Source: Nocardioides scoriae (lineage in GTDB: Bacteria > Actinomycetota > Actinomycetes > Propionibacteriales > Nocardioidaceae). Taken from it: a DNA stretch of 64,000 nt. The DNA lies in assembly GCF_900104965.1 (NCBI RefSeq), contig NZ_LT629757.1:3410001-3474000 (forward strand). Reading direction: 5' to 3'. The position numbers and the translations under genes were made by a program. A model generated the notes under the pieces. That model worked only from the letters and a program-made list of their open reading frames with translations, did not search any database and was not told the DNA's origin. Of this stretch, positions 34,505-44,031 are shown one piece after another (position 1 is the stretch's first letter; every line of letters starts with the position of its first letter).

Positions 34505-35602
34505 GTGCCCGACGCCCCCCGCCCCGGTCGTCGCACCCTGCTCGTCGGCGTGCTGGTGCTGGCCCTGGTCGCCGGGGCCGTCGTGGTCGGGACCCTCGCG
34601 TGGCAGCGGGCCCACCGCACCTCGCTGGAGCAGGCGCTGGCCGTCGTGCCGGCGTCCTCCGTGCGGGTCGCGTTCACCGACTGGTCCGGCGTGCGTCGCA
34701 CGCTGGGGGCCGACCTGGGCGACACCCCGTCCCGAGACGCGGTCGAGGCGTTCGCGGCGAAGGCGTACGACGCCGACCTCAGCGCCGCCTCCAGCGTCGA
34801 CGAGGCGGCCGGCGCGCTGCAGCAGCTCTACGGCTTCGGGCCGGCGACGGCTCGGTGGGAGGCCTACGCCCAGTCGCGCGACGGCGCGGTGATGGTGCTG
34901 GCACCACCGGACGGCACCGACTACGACGTGCTGGCCGACAACCTGCGCTCGGCCGGGTACGACGCCCCCGCGAAGCGGAGGACCGACGGCGGCGTGTGGG
35001 TGGGCGGCATCGACCTGGTCTCGCGGCTGGACCCGACGCTGACCCCGGAGCTGCAGTACGTCGCCCTGCTGCCCGGCCAGGGCCTGGTGGTCACCAGCGA
35101 CACCGAGGAGTACCTCGCGTCCTCGGTCGCGGTCGCCTCGGGCGACGCCGACGGGCTCACGGCGAAGGCAGGCGTCGACGACCTCGCCGGGCGGCTCGGC
35201 ACGGTCGACAACGCCCTGGTCTGGCCGGGTGACTTCGCCTGCGAGGACCTCGCGATGTCGCAGGCCGACGACGACGACCAGGCCCAGGCCGACGACCTCG
35301 TGCGCCAGGCCGGCGGCGTCACCCCGCTCGCCGGCTTCGCCATGGGCATGACCGCCGACCGCACCCTGCACGTCGTGTCCCACTTTGAGAGCTCCGACCA
35401 GGCCCGCGCGAACCTCCGCCCCCGCGCCCGCCTCGCCGTCGGCGAGGCCGTCGGCCGCAGCGGCCGCTTCTCCGACGACTTCGACCTCACCCGCTCCACC
35501 GCCGTCGGCTCCGACGTGCTCCTCGACCTCGCCCCCAAGCGGGACGACGCCTTCGTGCTGTCCGCGCTCTACGACGGGCCGGTGTTGTTCGCGACGTGCT
35601 GA
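34505..35602 (+). CDS. Membrane-anchored exported protein of unknown function
   Basis: This 365-residue protein has one N-terminal membrane helix (TLLVGVLVLALVAGAVVVGTL at about residues 10-30, signal-anchor type). A large extracellular domain without cysteine pairs or recognised motifs follows. Repeated segments such as VRVAFTDW, YVALLPGQGLVV and TLHVVSHFESSDQARANLRPR suggest a DUF3352-like fold, but this is weak. The GTG at 34505 is chosen since it gives the charged start before the helix. It is divergent from the MutT1-like gene (38-bp gap), and a strong terminator follows its stop. Confidence 0.75.
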   Translation: MPDAPRPGRRTLLVGVLVLALVAGAVVVGTLAWQRAHRTSLEQALAVVPASSVRVAFTDWSGVRRTLGADLGDTPSRDAVEAFAAKAYDADLSAASSVDEAAGALQQLYGFGPATARWEAYAQSRDGAVMVLAPPDGTDYDVLADNLRSAGYDAPAKRRTDGGVWVGGIDLVSRLDPTLTPELQYVALLPGQGLVVTSDTEEYLASSVAVASGDADGLTAKAGVDDLAGRLGTVDNALVWPGDFACEDLAMSQADDDDQAQADDLVRQAGGVTPLAGFAMGMTADRTLHVVSHFESSDQARANLRPRARLAVGEAVGRSGRFSDDFDLTRSTAVGSDVLLDLAPKRDDAFVLSALYDGPVLFATC

Positions 35603-35607
35603 GGGGC

Positions 35608-35641
35608 GGGCAGTTTCCCCGGTCGGCCGGGGAAACTGCCC
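35608..35641 (+). terminator. Perfect 15-bp hairpin with TCGG tetraloop
   Basis: GGGCAGTTTCCCCGG at 35608-35622 pairs without mismatch with 35627-35641, 5 bp after the stop of the exported protein gene. It is a strong intrinsic terminator. The unit GGGCAGTTT recurs at about 35669. Confidence 0.85.
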
Positions 35642-35712
35642 TCTGAAAGGTGCAGAACGGGCACAGACGGGCAGTTTTGGCCGACCAGCGCGCCCGGTTT
35701 GTCGGATGGGCG

Positions 35713-35769
35713 CAGCGGCGGCGGCCGACGCGGACGCGCGTCGTGCGCCGGACGCGACGGCCGCCGCTG
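35713..35769. repeat. Large GC-rich inverted repeat in the 35.6-35.9 kb intergenic region
   Basis: CAGCGGCGGCGGCCG near 35713 is complementary (12 of the bases) to CGGCCGCCGCTG ending at 35769, with further complementary GACGCG/CGCGTC inside. The 333-bp gap between the exported protein and ppk holds no convincing gene, only this and the neighbouring hairpins and palindromes. Confidence 0.6.
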
Positions 35770-35891
35770 GGCCACGAGGTGCGGGCGGCCGTCTTGGGGG
35801 GACGTCCGGATGCGCGGGCAGCCCACCACTGCGATGCCCCACTGGACGTCCTTTCCAGCTACTTCACCGCTGTTGCAACAGACGTCCAGTA

Positions 35892-35921
35892 GCTGATTAC
35901 CCGGACGTCCGGGTAATCAGC
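35892..35921 (-). repeat. 30-bp perfect palindrome downstream of ppk
   Basis: GCTGATTACCCGGAC is followed directly by its exact reverse complement, with no spacer. It starts 15 bp past the ppk stop. A second inverted repeat ACTGGACGTC (35841-35850, pairing with 35881-35890) and further GGACGTCC copies lie within 120 bp. A spacer-free palindrome folds poorly as a hairpin, so a protein-binding site or a recombination site is as likely as a terminator. Confidence 0.8.
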
Positions 35922-35935
35922 GGCCCCCGCTGCCC

Positions 35936-38140
35936 CTACCCCTTCGCCGCCCGGCGCTTCTTCCGGTGCAGGGAGATGAGGTGCTCCTGGAGGTTGCGGA
36001 GCGGCTGGTCGTCGGGGGAGGTGACCTTGGTCCACTCACCGTCGGGGCCGAGCTCCCAGCCGGCGGTGTGGTCGTCGAAGGCGAGGTCGAGCAGGGCGGT
36101 GACCTCCTCGACCTCCTTCGACGAGGGGAGCCGCACGAGCACCTCGACGCGGCGGTCGAGGTTGCGGTGCATCAGGTCGGCGGAGCCGATGTACGTCGTG
36201 GGCTCGCCGCCGTTCTCGAACCACATGATCCGGCTGTGCTCGAGGTAGCGGCCGAGGATCGAGCGGACCCGGATGGTCTCCGAGAGGCCGGGGACGCCGG
36301 GGCGCACGGCGCAGATCCCGCGGATCAGCAGCTCGACGGGGACGCCCGCGCGGGAGGCGACGTAGAGCGCGTCGATGACGGCCTCGTCGACGATCGAGTT
36401 GGCCTTGATGCGGATCCGGGCCGGGCGGCCGGCGCGGTGGTGCTCGGTCTCGGTCTCGATGAGCTCGACCAGGCCGCTGCGGACCGAGTCGGGGGCCACC
36501 ATGAGCTCGGCGTACGACGCGTTGCGGCTGTAGCCGGACAGGTTGTTGAACAGGTGGGCGACGTCCTCGCCGATGGTCTCGTCGGTGGTGAGGAGGCCGA
36601 AGTCCTCGTACATCCGGGCGGTCTTCGGGTTGTAGTTGCCCGTGCCGATGTGGGTGTAGCGGCGGATCCCCTCGGGCTCGTCGCGCACCACCATGGCCAG
36701 CTTGCAGTGGGTCTTGAGGCCGACCAGGCCGTAGACGACGTGGCAGCCGGCGTGCTCGAGCTTGCGGGCCCAGCGGATGTTGGCCGACTCGTCGAAGCGG
36801 GCCTTGATCTCGACGATCACCAGCACCTGCTTGCCCGACTCGGCGGCGTCGACGAGGGCGTCGATGATCGGGGAGTCGCCGGAGGTGCGGTAGAGCGTCT
36901 GCTTGATCGCGAGCACCTGCGGGTCGGCGGCGGCCTGCTCGATGAAGCGCTGCACCGAGGTGGAGAACGAGTCGTAGGGGTGGTGCAGCAGCACGTCGGA
37001 GCGCTGCAGCGCCTTGAAGACGTCGACCGGGGAGGCCGACTCGACGGGCGCCAGCAGGGCGTGGGTGGCGGGCAGGAAGTTGGGGTACTTCAGGTCCTCG
37101 CGGTCGAGGTCGGCGATGCCGTGCAGGCCGCGCAGGTCCAGCGGGCCGGGGAGCCGGAAGACCTCGGCCTCGCTGACGCCGAGCTCGCTGATGAGCAGGT
37201 CGAGCACGTGCTGGTCGATGTTCTCCTCGACCTCGAGGCGCACGGGCGGGCCGAAGCGGCGGCGCAGCAGCTCCTTCTCGAGCGCCTTGAGGAGGTTCTC
37301 GGCGTCGTCCTCCTCGACCTCGAGGTCCTCGTTGCGCGTGACCCGGAAGGTGTTGACGGCCAGGATCTCCATGCCGGGGAAGAGCCGCTTGAGGTGCTCG
37401 GCGATGACGTCCTCGAGCGGCACGAAGCGCTGGTTGCCCAGCGGCACGAAGCGGCTGAAGATCGGCGGCACCTTGACCCGCGCGAAGTGCTCCTTGTCGG
37501 TCTTGGGGTTGCGCACCAGCACGGCCAGGTTCAGCGAGAGGCCGGAGATGTAGGGGAACGGGTGCGCCGGGTCGACGGCCAGCGGCGTCAGCACGGGGAA
37601 GACGCGGTCCTTGAACAGCCTCTTGCAGTGGCGCTGCTCGTCGCGGTCGAGGTCGTCCCAGCGGACCAGCTCGATGCCCTGCTCGGCGAGCGCCGGCACG
37701 ATCTGGTCGCGGAAGCACGAGGCGTGGCGCACGGCCAGCTGCCCGGTGACCTGCCAGATCTGGTCGAGCACCTCGCGCGGCATCAGGCCCGAGGCGGCCT
37801 TGACGGCCACGCCCGCGGCGATGCGGCGCTTGAGGCCGGCCACGCGGACCATGAAGAACTCGTCGAGGTTGCTGGCCACGATGGCCAGGAAGCGGGCGCG
37901 CTCCAGCAGCGGCAGCTCGGGGTCCTCCGACAGCTCCAGGACGCGCTGGTTGAACCGCAGCCAGGACAGCTCGCGGTCGAGGAACCGGTCCTCGAACTCG
38001 CTGGGGTCGAAGCCCACCTCGTCGGGGACGTACGGAGGGTCCACGTCGAAGCTGTCGGCGGGCACGACCCGCAGGTTGGGGTCCTGGGGGCCCTCGGCGG
38101 CGTCGGTGCCGGTGGCGGGGTGGAGGCTGTCGGTGGACAT
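35936..38140 (-). CDS. ppk1: Polyphosphate kinase (RNA-degradosome type PPK1)
   Basis: This 734-residue enzyme reversibly makes polyphosphate from ATP. The N-terminal domain starts [17 protein letters not shown] around residue 55. The catalytic domains contain the phosphohistidine region GLKTHCKL and the second phosphodonor-binding [11 protein letters not shown], with [17 protein letters not shown] near the end. All family landmarks are intact. The ATG at 38140 is preferred because upstream in-frame residues are arginine-rich shadow sequence. With Pst, Pit and DUF47 it forms a conserved phosphate-handling region. Confidence 0.96.
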   Translation of the reverse strand: MSTDSLHPATGTDAAEGPQDPNLRVVPADSFDVDPPYVPDEVGFDPSEFEDRFLDRELSWLRFNQRVLELSEDPELPLLERARFLAIVASNLDEFFMVRVAGLKRRIAAGVAVKAASGLMPREVLDQIWQVTGQLAVRHASCFRDQIVPALAEQGIELVRWDDLDRDEQRHCKRLFKDRVFPVLTPLAVDPAHPFPYISGLSLNLAVLVRNPKTDKEHFARVKVPPIFSRFVPLGNQRFVPLEDVIAEHLKRLFPGMEILAVNTFRVTRNEDLEVEEDDAENLLKALEKELLRRRFGPPVRLEVEENIDQHVLDLLISELGVSEAEVFRLPGPLDLRGLHGIADLDREDLKYPNFLPATHALLAPVESASPVDVFKALQRSDVLLHHPYDSFSTSVQRFIEQAAADPQVLAIKQTLYRTSGDSPIIDALVDAAESGKQVLVIVEIKARFDESANIRWARKLEHAGCHVVYGLVGLKTHCKLAMVVRDEPEGIRRYTHIGTGNYNPKTARMYEDFGLLTTDETIGEDVAHLFNNLSGYSRNASYAELMVAPDSVRSGLVELIETETEHHRAGRPARIRIKANSIVDEAVIDALYVASRAGVPVELLIRGICAVRPGVPGLSETIRVRSILGRYLEHSRIMWFENGGEPTTYIGSADLMHRNLDRRVEVLVRLPSSKEVEEVTALLDLAFDDHTAGWELGPDGEWTKVTSPDDQPLRNLQEHLISLHRKKRRAAKG

Positions 38141-38192
38141 GCACCCCATCCTTCCACCGCCAGGTGAACGACGGGTGTCGTAGTTTGCCGCT

Positions 38193-39242
38193 GTGACCGA
38201 CCTCCGATTCCGCGCCGAGCAGCTCCTCCTCCGCACCGTGATGGGGCTGCCGCCCGCCGTGCAGCGCCGGCTGCGGGGACGTCCCCGCCGCCTCGACGGC
38301 CTCGAGCTGGCCCCCGAGCTGCAGCTGATGCTGGCCGTGCAGAAGCTGGGGCGGATCCCGGACATGTCGACGCTGCCCCTCGAGGAGGCGCGTGAGAGCT
38401 ACCGCCGGCTGACGCTGATGGTCGGCGGTCGGCCGCCGGTGGCGGCGTACCGCGACCTGAGGGTGCAGGGGGCCACCGGACCGGTGCGTGCCCGGCTCTA
38501 CACGCCCACGGCATGCGTGGGGGAGGCCGCGTCGCCGACGGTGCTGTTCCTGCACGGCGGCGGCTGGATGTACGGCGACCTCGACACCCACGACGCGGCC
38601 TGCCGGGTGCTGGCCGAGAGCGGGGGCGTGCAGGTGCTGTCGGTGGAGTACCGCCGCACCCCCGAGGACCGCTTCCCCGCCGCGAGCGACGACTGCAAGG
38701 CGGCGTACCGCTGGCTGGTCGAGCACGCCGAGGAGGTCGGCGCCGACACCGCGCGGCTCGCCGTGGCCGGTGACTCGGCCGGCGGCGCCCTCGCCGCCTC
38801 GACCGCCGTGCACGCCGCCGAGCAGGGGCTGCCGATGAAGCTGCAGCTGCTGATCTACCCCGGCACCGACTGGGTCGAGGTCAGCCGCAGTCGCGAGCTC
38901 TTCGGTCCCGAGGGGCTGGTGCTCACCCAGGCGTTCCTCGACGGCGCGCGCGAGAACTTCTTCGGCCCCGACCCCGACCCCCACCACCCCGACGCCTCGG
39001 CGCTGCGCCGCGTCGACTTCCCCGAGGGGCTGGCGCCGGCGCAGGTCGTCACCGCCGGGTTCGACCCGCTGCGCGACGAGGGAGAGGCGTACGCCGAGCT
39101 GCTGGAGAAGCAGGGCGTCGAGGTCGACCTCACCCGCTACGCCTCGATGGTCCACGGGTTCGTGCACTTCGTCGGCGTCGGCCACGAGTGCCCGGCGTAC
39201 GTGCGCGAGATCGGGGAGCGCCTCGGCGCCGCACTGCGCTGA
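38193..39242 (+). CDS. Alpha/beta hydrolase, hormone-sensitive-lipase (GDXG) family
   Basis: This 349-residue esterase/lipase has the HSL oxyanion motif HGGGWMYG near residue 116 and the nucleophile elbow GDSAGG near 193. The acid is in [13 protein letters not shown] and the catalytic histidine in MVHGFVHF near residue 316, so the triad is complete. The enzyme should hydrolyse short or medium acyl esters, but natural substrates are unknown. The GTG at 38193 is divergent from ppk with a 52-bp gap. No secretion signal is seen, so it is probably cytosolic. Confidence 0.92.
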   Translation: MTDLRFRAEQLLLRTVMGLPPAVQRRLRGRPRRLDGLELAPELQLMLAVQKLGRIPDMSTLPLEEARESYRRLTLMVGGRPPVAAYRDLRVQGATGPVRARLYTPTACVGEAASPTVLFLHGGGWMYGDLDTHDAACRVLAESGGVQVLSVEYRRTPEDRFPAASDDCKAAYRWLVEHAEEVGADTARLAVAGDSAGGALAASTAVHAAEQGLPMKLQLLIYPGTDWVEVSRSRELFGPEGLVLTQAFLDGARENFFGPDPDPHHPDASALRRVDFPEGLAPAQVVTAGFDPLRDEGEAYAELLEKQGVEVDLTRYASMVHGFVHFVGVGHECPAYVREIGERLGAALR

Positions 39243-39380
39243 CCCCGCCCGAGGGGTGTCCGAGTAGTACTAATTGACCATTTTGTCGCGAGCTCCTTTC
39301 CGGAACGCCGGTCGCGGCCCTAGCCTCGCGGTACTCCGCCGGCCAGGTCCGGCGGCCTGTCCGTCGAGGGGGGTGCTGCA

Positions 39381-39935
39381 GTGACGAGAGTGGAGCCGAG
39401 CCCGACCACGTCGTGGGGTGGGACCGACCGTGCGCAGCGCGACGCCCTGGTCGCGTCGTACGTCGCCGCCGCCCGTCGCACCTCCTCGCTGCAGCGGCTG
39501 GCGGAGGAGGCGGCCCACGTGGCCGAGGTGCCGGTCGTGATCGTCGGCCTGATGACCTCCACCACCCAGCACACGGTCGCCGGCGTGGGGGCCGAGACCA
39601 ACCTGATCGCCCGTCGCGACGCGCTGTGCGGCGCGGTCGTCGACCAGGGGCGCCGCGTGCACGTGCCGGACGCCTCCCTCGACGAGCGGTGGGCGCGCAA
39701 CCCCTACGTCGACGGCCGTCGCGCCCGCGTCCGGTTCTACGGCTCGCACCCGATCGTGGACCCCACCGGTGTCGTCCTCGGGACCCTCTGCGTCTTCGAC
39801 GTGCGCCCCCGCGAGCTGGACCTGCGGCAGGCGCAGGCGCTCGACGCCCTCGCGACCCGGATGGCCGTCGTGCTCGAGCGCGCCCGTCACGCAGCCGGCG
39901 AGAGCCTCGCGGCGAGGCCCCTCGTCCACGCCTGA
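39381..39935 (+). CDS. GAF-domain sensor protein
   Basis: This 184-residue protein consists mainly of one GAF domain, with AEVPVVIVGLMTSTTQHTVAG and RVRFYGSHPIVDPTGVVLGTLCVFDVRPRELD (quoted for location) at about residues 47-150. It has no output domain, so it probably binds a small ligand or a partner protein. A GGGGGG run precedes the GTG at 39381. The 138-bp upstream region includes an unusually AT-rich stretch (39262-39289) suitable for a promoter. Confidence 0.85.
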   Translation: MTRVEPSPTTSWGGTDRAQRDALVASYVAAARRTSSLQRLAEEAAHVAEVPVVIVGLMTSTTQHTVAGVGAETNLIARRDALCGAVVDQGRRVHVPDASLDERWARNPYVDGRRARVRFYGSHPIVDPTGVVLGTLCVFDVRPRELDLRQAQALDALATRMAVVLERARHAAGESLAARPLVHA

Positions 39936-39966
39936 GGTCGCCCGGTCGCGGCTAGGGTCTGGCTCC

Positions 39967-40662
39967 ATGAGCACAGCGGCCGCCCTGCTGCGGCGAGCAG
40001 GGGTCAAGGCCAGCCGGTCGGTCGTGCGGTGGTCGACGCGGACCACCCCGCGGGGCGACCTGGTGCGCCTGGGCAGCGAGTACGGCGGTTGGTGGGTGCC
40101 TGCCGACCTGATCGGTCGCGACTCGACCTGCTACCTCGCCGGCGTGGGGGAGGACGTGACCTTCGACCTCGCCCTCGTGGACCGCTTCGGGTGCGAGGTG
40201 TGGGCCATCGACCCCACGCCACGGGCGATCGAGCACGTCGCCACGATCACCGAGCCGCGCTTCCACCTGCTGCCCATCGGGCTGTGGGGCAGCGACACCA
40301 CGCTGGGGTTCCACGCCCCCGCCGACCCCACCCACGTCTCGCACTCGGCGACCAACATGCAGCGCACCGCCGTGTCCTTCGAGGCGGAGTGCCGGACCGT
40401 CCGGTCGGTCATGGCCGACCGGGGCCACGTGCGCCTCGACCTGCTGAAGCTCGACATCGAGGGGGCCGAGGTGCCGGTGCTCGAGGACCTGCTGGCCCAC
40501 GGGCCCCTGCCGCGCGTGCTGTGCGTGGAGCTCGACGCGCCCGAGGCGCCCCACCGGACCTGGGGTCGGCTCCGTCGCCTGCGAGCGGCGGGCTACGTCT
40601 GCCGCCGGGTGGAGGGTCGCAACTACACCTTCACCCGGGAGCAGGACGCGGCGAGCTCCTGA
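39967..40662 (+). CDS. FkbM family methyltransferase
   Basis: This 231-residue protein has an FkbM C-terminal core: LDLLKLDIEGAEVPVLEDLL near residue 160 and CVELDAP after it. An earlier VWAIDPTPRAIEHV stands in for the SAM-binding acidic strand, while the usual DVGANxG glycine motif is replaced by LAGVGEDVTFDL. It could be a glycan O-methyltransferase or a non-methylating relative. It lies alone between the GAF gene and convergent mshD, 6 kb from the glycan cluster. Confidence 0.8.
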   Translation: MSTAAALLRRAGVKASRSVVRWSTRTTPRGDLVRLGSEYGGWWVPADLIGRDSTCYLAGVGEDVTFDLALVDRFGCEVWAIDPTPRAIEHVATITEPRFHLLPIGLWGSDTTLGFHAPADPTHVSHSATNMQRTAVSFEAECRTVRSVMADRGHVRLDLLKLDIEGAEVPVLEDLLAHGPLPRVLCVELDAPEAPHRTWGRLRRLRAAGYVCRRVEGRNYTFTREQDAASS

Positions 40663-40695
40663 GGGCAGCCGCCACCGCGACCCGTCCTTCGGGCC

Positions 40696-41613
40696 TCAGC
40701 CGATCGCGACGACCCCGCGGTACTGCACCTCGACGCGGTCGGTGGTGAACCCCTGGTTGGTGTAGACGGCGATCGCCGGGGCGTTGTCGCCGTCGACGTA
40801 GAGCACCACCGAGCCGAGGCCTCTTGACGCCAGGTGCTCGAGCCCGGCGGCGGTCAGCACGGTGCCGAGGCCGCGACCGGCAGCCTTGGGGTTGACCGCG
40901 ACGACGTAGACCTCGCCGTACGCCGGGTCCTCGTCGCGGTGCTCCTTGGTCCAGTGGAAGCCGAGCAGCGGCGGCAGGCCGGTGGCGTCGTCGGCGGGCA
41001 CCGCGACCAGCAGGCCGGCGGGGTCGAACCACGACTCGCCGGTGCGCTCGAGGAAGTCCTCGTGGCTCATGTGGCCCTGCTCGGGGTGGTGGGCGAAGGC
41101 GGTCCGGTTGACCTCCAGCAGCGCCGGCTCGTCCTCGGGGCGGAACCCGCGGACCACGACGCCGTCGGGCACGGCGTACGCCGGCAGGTCGTGCAGCGGC
41201 CGCCGCATCACCCGCAGCTCGCGCTCGCGGGGGAGGCCGAAGTGCAGCGCCAGCCGCTCCGCGGCGGGGTGGTCGGCGTGCGACCAGGCCTCGACGCGGC
41301 GACCCTCGGGCAGCGCCGCGCTGGCCAGGGCCAGGCCGACGCCGTGGCGACGGGAGCCCGGGTGGACGGCGAGGTCGAGGAAGTGCTCGCTGTGGCGCAG
41401 GGCGAAGCCGACGACCTCGCCGTCGTGGTGGGCCAGCAGCAGCTCGGCGTCGCGCAGGCCGCGGTTCTTCAGCTGCAGCAGCGCCTGCTCGTTGAGCGTG
41501 GTGGAGCCGTCGTGGGCGGTGGCGGCGCGGGCCACGCGACGCACGCCGGCGGCCGGACCGTCCTCGGAGAGCCAGTCGAACCGGGCCGCGTCGACGTGCT
41601 CGATGTCCACCAT
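40696..41613 (-). CDS. mshD: Mycothiol synthase
   Basis: This 305-residue protein has tandem GNAT acetyltransferase domains. The C-terminal one carries the acetyl-CoA loop VNPKAAGRGLGTVLTAAGLEHLASRG (quoted for location, about residues 230-255), and the N-terminal one is degenerate (VHPGSRRHGVG). It adds acetate to Cys-GlcN-inositol, the last step of mycothiol synthesis. It is next to glnR, as in M. tuberculosis (Rv0819 beside Rv0818) and S. coelicolor (SCO4151 near SCO4159), from memory. Confidence 0.95.
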   Translation of the reverse strand: MVDIEHVDAARFDWLSEDGPAAGVRRVARAATAHDGSTTLNEQALLQLKNRGLRDAELLLAHHDGEVVGFALRHSEHFLDLAVHPGSRRHGVGLALASAALPEGRRVEAWSHADHPAAERLALHFGLPRERELRVMRRPLHDLPAYAVPDGVVVRGFRPEDEPALLEVNRTAFAHHPEQGHMSHEDFLERTGESWFDPAGLLVAVPADDATGLPPLLGFHWTKEHRDEDPAYGEVYVVAVNPKAAGRGLGTVLTAAGLEHLASRGLGSVVLYVDGDNAPAIAVYTNQGFTTDRVEVQYRGVVAIG

Positions 41614-41634
41614 GGCCGCACCCTAACGAGGGCG

Positions 41635-42354
41635 TCAGCGCGAGGGAGAGTCCTGCAGGTCACGCGCGGGCTCGCGGGGCGGCAGCACGAAGCGGTAGCC
41701 GACGTTGCGCACGGTCCCGATGAGGGCCTCGTGGTCGGTGCCGAGCTTGGCGCGCAGGCGTCGCACGTGGACGTCGACGGTGCGGGTGCCGCCGAAGTAG
41801 TCGTAGCCCCACACCTCCTGCAGCAGCTGGTCGCGGGTGAAGACGCGGCCGGGGTGCTGCACTAGGTACTTCAGCAGCTCGAACTCCTTGAAGGTCAGGT
41901 CGAGCACGCGCCCGCCGAGCTTCGCGGTGTAGGTCGCCTCGTCGACGACCACCTCGCCGGACCGGATGACGTGGGAGTCGTTGTCGCCGTCGTCGGAGCG
42001 GGCCGCGAGCCGGGCGATCCCGAGCCGGATGCGGGCGTCGATCTCGGCGGGTCCGGCGCTGTCGAGGACCACGTCGTCCATGCCCCAGTCGTGGGCCACG
42101 ACGGCGAGCCCGCCCTCGGTCACGATGAGCAGCACGGGCTGGTCGGAACCGGTCGTGCGGATCAGGCGGCACAGGTCGCGGGCCTGGGCCAGCTCGCGAC
42201 GGCCGTCGACCAGGAGCAGGTCGTGGTCGGGGGCCTCGAGCAGCGCGCTCCCCTCGGCGGGGAGGATCTTGACCTGGTGGCTCAGCAGCGCCAGTCCCGG
42301 CAGGACCTCGGCGGAGGGCTGCAGGGCCTTGGTCAGCAGCAGCACGGTGCCCAC
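41635..42354 (-). CDS. glnR: GlnR, OmpR-type global nitrogen regulator
   Basis: This 239-residue atypical response regulator closely follows Gln[18 protein letters not shown] at the start, [23 protein letters not shown] in the receiver-like domain, then the winged helix [24 protein letters not shown] to [11 protein letters not shown]. GlnR lacks a full phosphorylation pocket and works as a phosphorylation-independent dimer. It controls glutamine synthetase, ammonium transport and assimilation. The GTG at 42354 is fixed by AGGAGGT immediately upstream. A longer start at 42405 is rejected for that reason. Confidence 0.93.
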   Translation of the reverse strand: MGTVLLLTKALQPSAEVLPGLALLSHQVKILPAEGSALLEAPDHDLLLVDGRRELAQARDLCRLIRTTGSDQPVLLIVTEGGLAVVAHDWGMDDVVLDSAGPAEIDARIRLGIARLAARSDDGDNDSHVIRSGEVVVDEATYTAKLGGRVLDLTFKEFELLKYLVQHPGRVFTRDQLLQEVWGYDYFGGTRTVDVHVRRLRAKLGTDHEALIGTVRNVGYRFVLPPREPARDLQDSPSR

Positions 42355-42450
42355 GGCACCTCCTGGGTGAGTTCCCGAGTGATCCCGGGCAAGCTGGGCC
42401 GCCATCTACGCTGATGTGACCATCCCGACAGAGAGGCCAGGATACCCACT

Positions 42451-42747
42451 GTGACCGTTGCCGAGGACCACCAGTCCACCGCGGGGCGGGTCACGCTCCG
42501 CTACTGGGCAGCGGCGCGGCACGCTGCGGGCACCGACGCGGACGTCGTGGACGTGGCCGGTCCGACAACGTTGTCCGACCTCCTGACCCAGGCGCGGCGC
42601 AACCACGACAGCCGTCGCTTCAGTGACGTCCTGTCCTGCTGCTCGGTCATGGTGGGCGACCGCCCCGTCACCACCGACGACCCCGCTGAGGTGCTGGTGC
42701 CGCCCGGCGCGACCGTCGAGTTCCTGCCGCCCTTCGCCGGCGGCTGA
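42451..42747 (+). CDS. MoaD/ThiS-family sulfur-carrier protein
   Basis: This 98-residue ubiquitin-like protein ends in the Gly-Gly tail (FLPPFAGG) needed for adenylation and thiocarboxylate formation. RYWAAARHAAG is the MoaD-like first strand. Partners could be molybdopterin synthase MoaE or a MoeZ-type activating enzyme, none of which is adjacent. Its position just before thioredoxin and rhodanese genes suggests a sulfur-relay role. It is divergent from glnR (96-bp gap). The start GTG lacks a clear ribosome site, so translation may be leaderless. Confidence 0.88.
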   Translation: MTVAEDHQSTAGRVTLRYWAAARHAAGTDADVVDVAGPTTLSDLLTQARRNHDSRRFSDVLSCCSVMVGDRPVTTDDPAEVLVPPGATVEFLPPFAGG

Positions 42748-42785
42748 CACTGCCGCGCTGCTCCGGGTAGCGCTAGCCTCGCCCC

Positions 42786-43403
42786 GTGGACCTCGGGGAC
42801 CTGGCTCGTCGTGTGGGTGCGTACGACGCGCTCGAACCCGCCTACGCGACGTGGCAGCGCCGTCGCTGGGAGCGGTCCGGCCGTCCGGTGCCGGCCCCGT
42901 CGGCGGCCAAGCGGCAGGTGCTGCTCGAGCACGCACGACGGCACGGCCTGCGGGTGCTGGTCGAGACCGGCACCTACAAGGCGGACACGGTGCGCGCCCT
43001 GCGGCGCGACTTCGACGAGATCCACTCGATCGAGATCGACGAGTCCCTCCACCGGGCAGCCGTGGCCCGGTGTCGAGGCCAGGGCAACGCCCGCCTCCAC
43101 CTCGGCGACAGCGCGCGGCTGCTCGGACGCGTGGTCGCGGAGCTCGACCGGCCGGCCCTGTTCTGGCTCGACGCGCACTTCTCCGGCGAGGGCACGGGCG
43201 GACGAGGCGGCCACCCCGTCGTCGACGAGGTGCGCGAGGCCACCGGGGCGGGCCTGGGGCACGTCGTGCTCGTCGACGACGCCCGGGAGTTCGGGTCGGC
43301 CGAGGGGTATCCCGCCATCGACGCCCTGCGTGAGGTCGCGGCGGACAACGGCTACGCCTTCGAGGTGCGGGACGACATCGTGCGGCTGGTCCCCCGGTCC
43401 TAG
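42786..43403 (+). CDS. SAM-methyltransferase-fold protein of unknown function
   Basis: This 205-residue protein has a Rossmann-type pattern: LVETGTYKADTVRAL at about residues 58-72, then IHSIEIDESLH, LHLGDSARLL, LFWLDAHFSGEGTGG and VVLVDDAREF. This set of motifs recurs in uncharacterised methyltransferase-like proteins often found with glycosyltransferases. The glycine motif is weak (ETGTYKAD), so methyl transfer is uncertain. It lies 38 bp after the MoaD-like gene and 43 bp before a thioredoxin gene. Confidence 0.75.
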   Translation: MDLGDLARRVGAYDALEPAYATWQRRRWERSGRPVPAPSAAKRQVLLEHARRHGLRVLVETGTYKADTVRALRRDFDEIHSIEIDESLHRAAVARCRGQGNARLHLGDSARLLGRVVAELDRPALFWLDAHFSGEGTGGRGGHPVVDEVREATGAGLGHVVLVDDAREFGSAEGYPAIDALREVAADNGYAFEVRDDIVRLVPRS

Positions 43404-43446
43404 CGGGGGCCGGAATGCCTCGACCCACGCGGTCGTTGAGCACTCC

Positions 43447-43950
43447 ATGAGCACAGGAACCTGGGTCCTCGTGGTGGCCGTCGTGGTCGCGCTGGCCTTC
43501 GGTGGCTACCGCGCGCTGACCGACGGCCGCTTCCGGGGCGCGCGCGCCGTGCCCGCCACGCGCGACGGTCGCGCGGCACCCGACGCCGCGCCGTCGGGGT
43601 CGCAGGGGACGGCGGTCCCGCCGGAGCCGGCGGAGCCGTCGCTGCTCGAGGGCACCCCGTGGGTGTCCGAGCTGGGCCAGCGGGCGACCCTGCTGCAGTT
43701 CAGCTCGGCGTTCTGCGCTCCCTGTCGGGCCACCCGCCGGACCCTGGGCGAGGTCGTGGCCGTGACGCCCGGCGTCGCCCACGTCGAGGTCGACGCCGAG
43801 GAGCACCTGGACGTCGTACGACGCCTGGGCGTCCTGCGCACGCCCACCACGATCGTGCTCGACCGCGCCGGTCGCGAGGTCACCCGCGCCTCTGGGGCGC
43901 CCAGCAGGCAGCAGGTCCTGTCGGCCCTCGACGCGGCCGTCTCGGTCTGA
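43447..43950 (+). CDS. Membrane-anchored thioredoxin-fold protein
   Basis: This 167-residue protein has an N-terminal membrane helix (VLVVAVVVALAFGGYRAL) and a Pro/Ala-rich linker. The thioredoxin domain carries the redox motif FCAPC near residue 90 and the cis-proline in LRTPTTIVL. The active site faces outside the membrane, consistent with reduction or isomerisation of disulfides in exported proteins. It corresponds in position to ThiX next to cysA2 in M. tuberculosis (from memory). Its downstream neighbours are sulfur genes. Confidence 0.88.
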   Translation: MSTGTWVLVVAVVVALAFGGYRALTDGRFRGARAVPATRDGRAAPDAAPSGSQGTAVPPEPAEPSLLEGTPWVSELGQRATLLQFSSAFCAPCRATRRTLGEVVAVTPGVAHVEVDAEEHLDVVRRLGVLRTPTTIVLDRAGREVTRASGAPSRQQVLSALDAAVSV

Positions 43951-44018
43951 GGTGTCCAGCATATGAGCATGGAGTCCACATCCTGGGACGCAAGAGGCGG
44001 TCGCGACTCCGCGTTGCC

Positions 44019-44024
44019 TAGTCT
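44019..44024 (+). promoter_or_regulatory. -10 element of a leaderless promoter
   Basis: TAGTCT ends 7 bases before the GTG of the leader peptide at 44032. This is the expected placing if the transcript starts at the GTG itself. No good -35 hexamer is seen. Confidence 0.55.
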
Positions 44025-44031
44025 CGTCCTC

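Noticed and set aside
35569-35892. Short open frames on both strands in the exported protein-ppk gap
   Set aside because: They run through hairpins and palindromes, lack ribosome sites and have Arg/Pro-rich shadow composition.
36036-39185. 1049-codon minus-strand frame over ppk and the hydrolase
   Set aside because: It is a shadow of ppk1 and the GDXG hydrolase; composition is arginine/proline-rich and no motif is present.
42354-42405. Upstream ATG (42405) as the start of glnR
   Set aside because: AGGAGGT sits directly before the GTG at 42354 and GlnR homology begins there.
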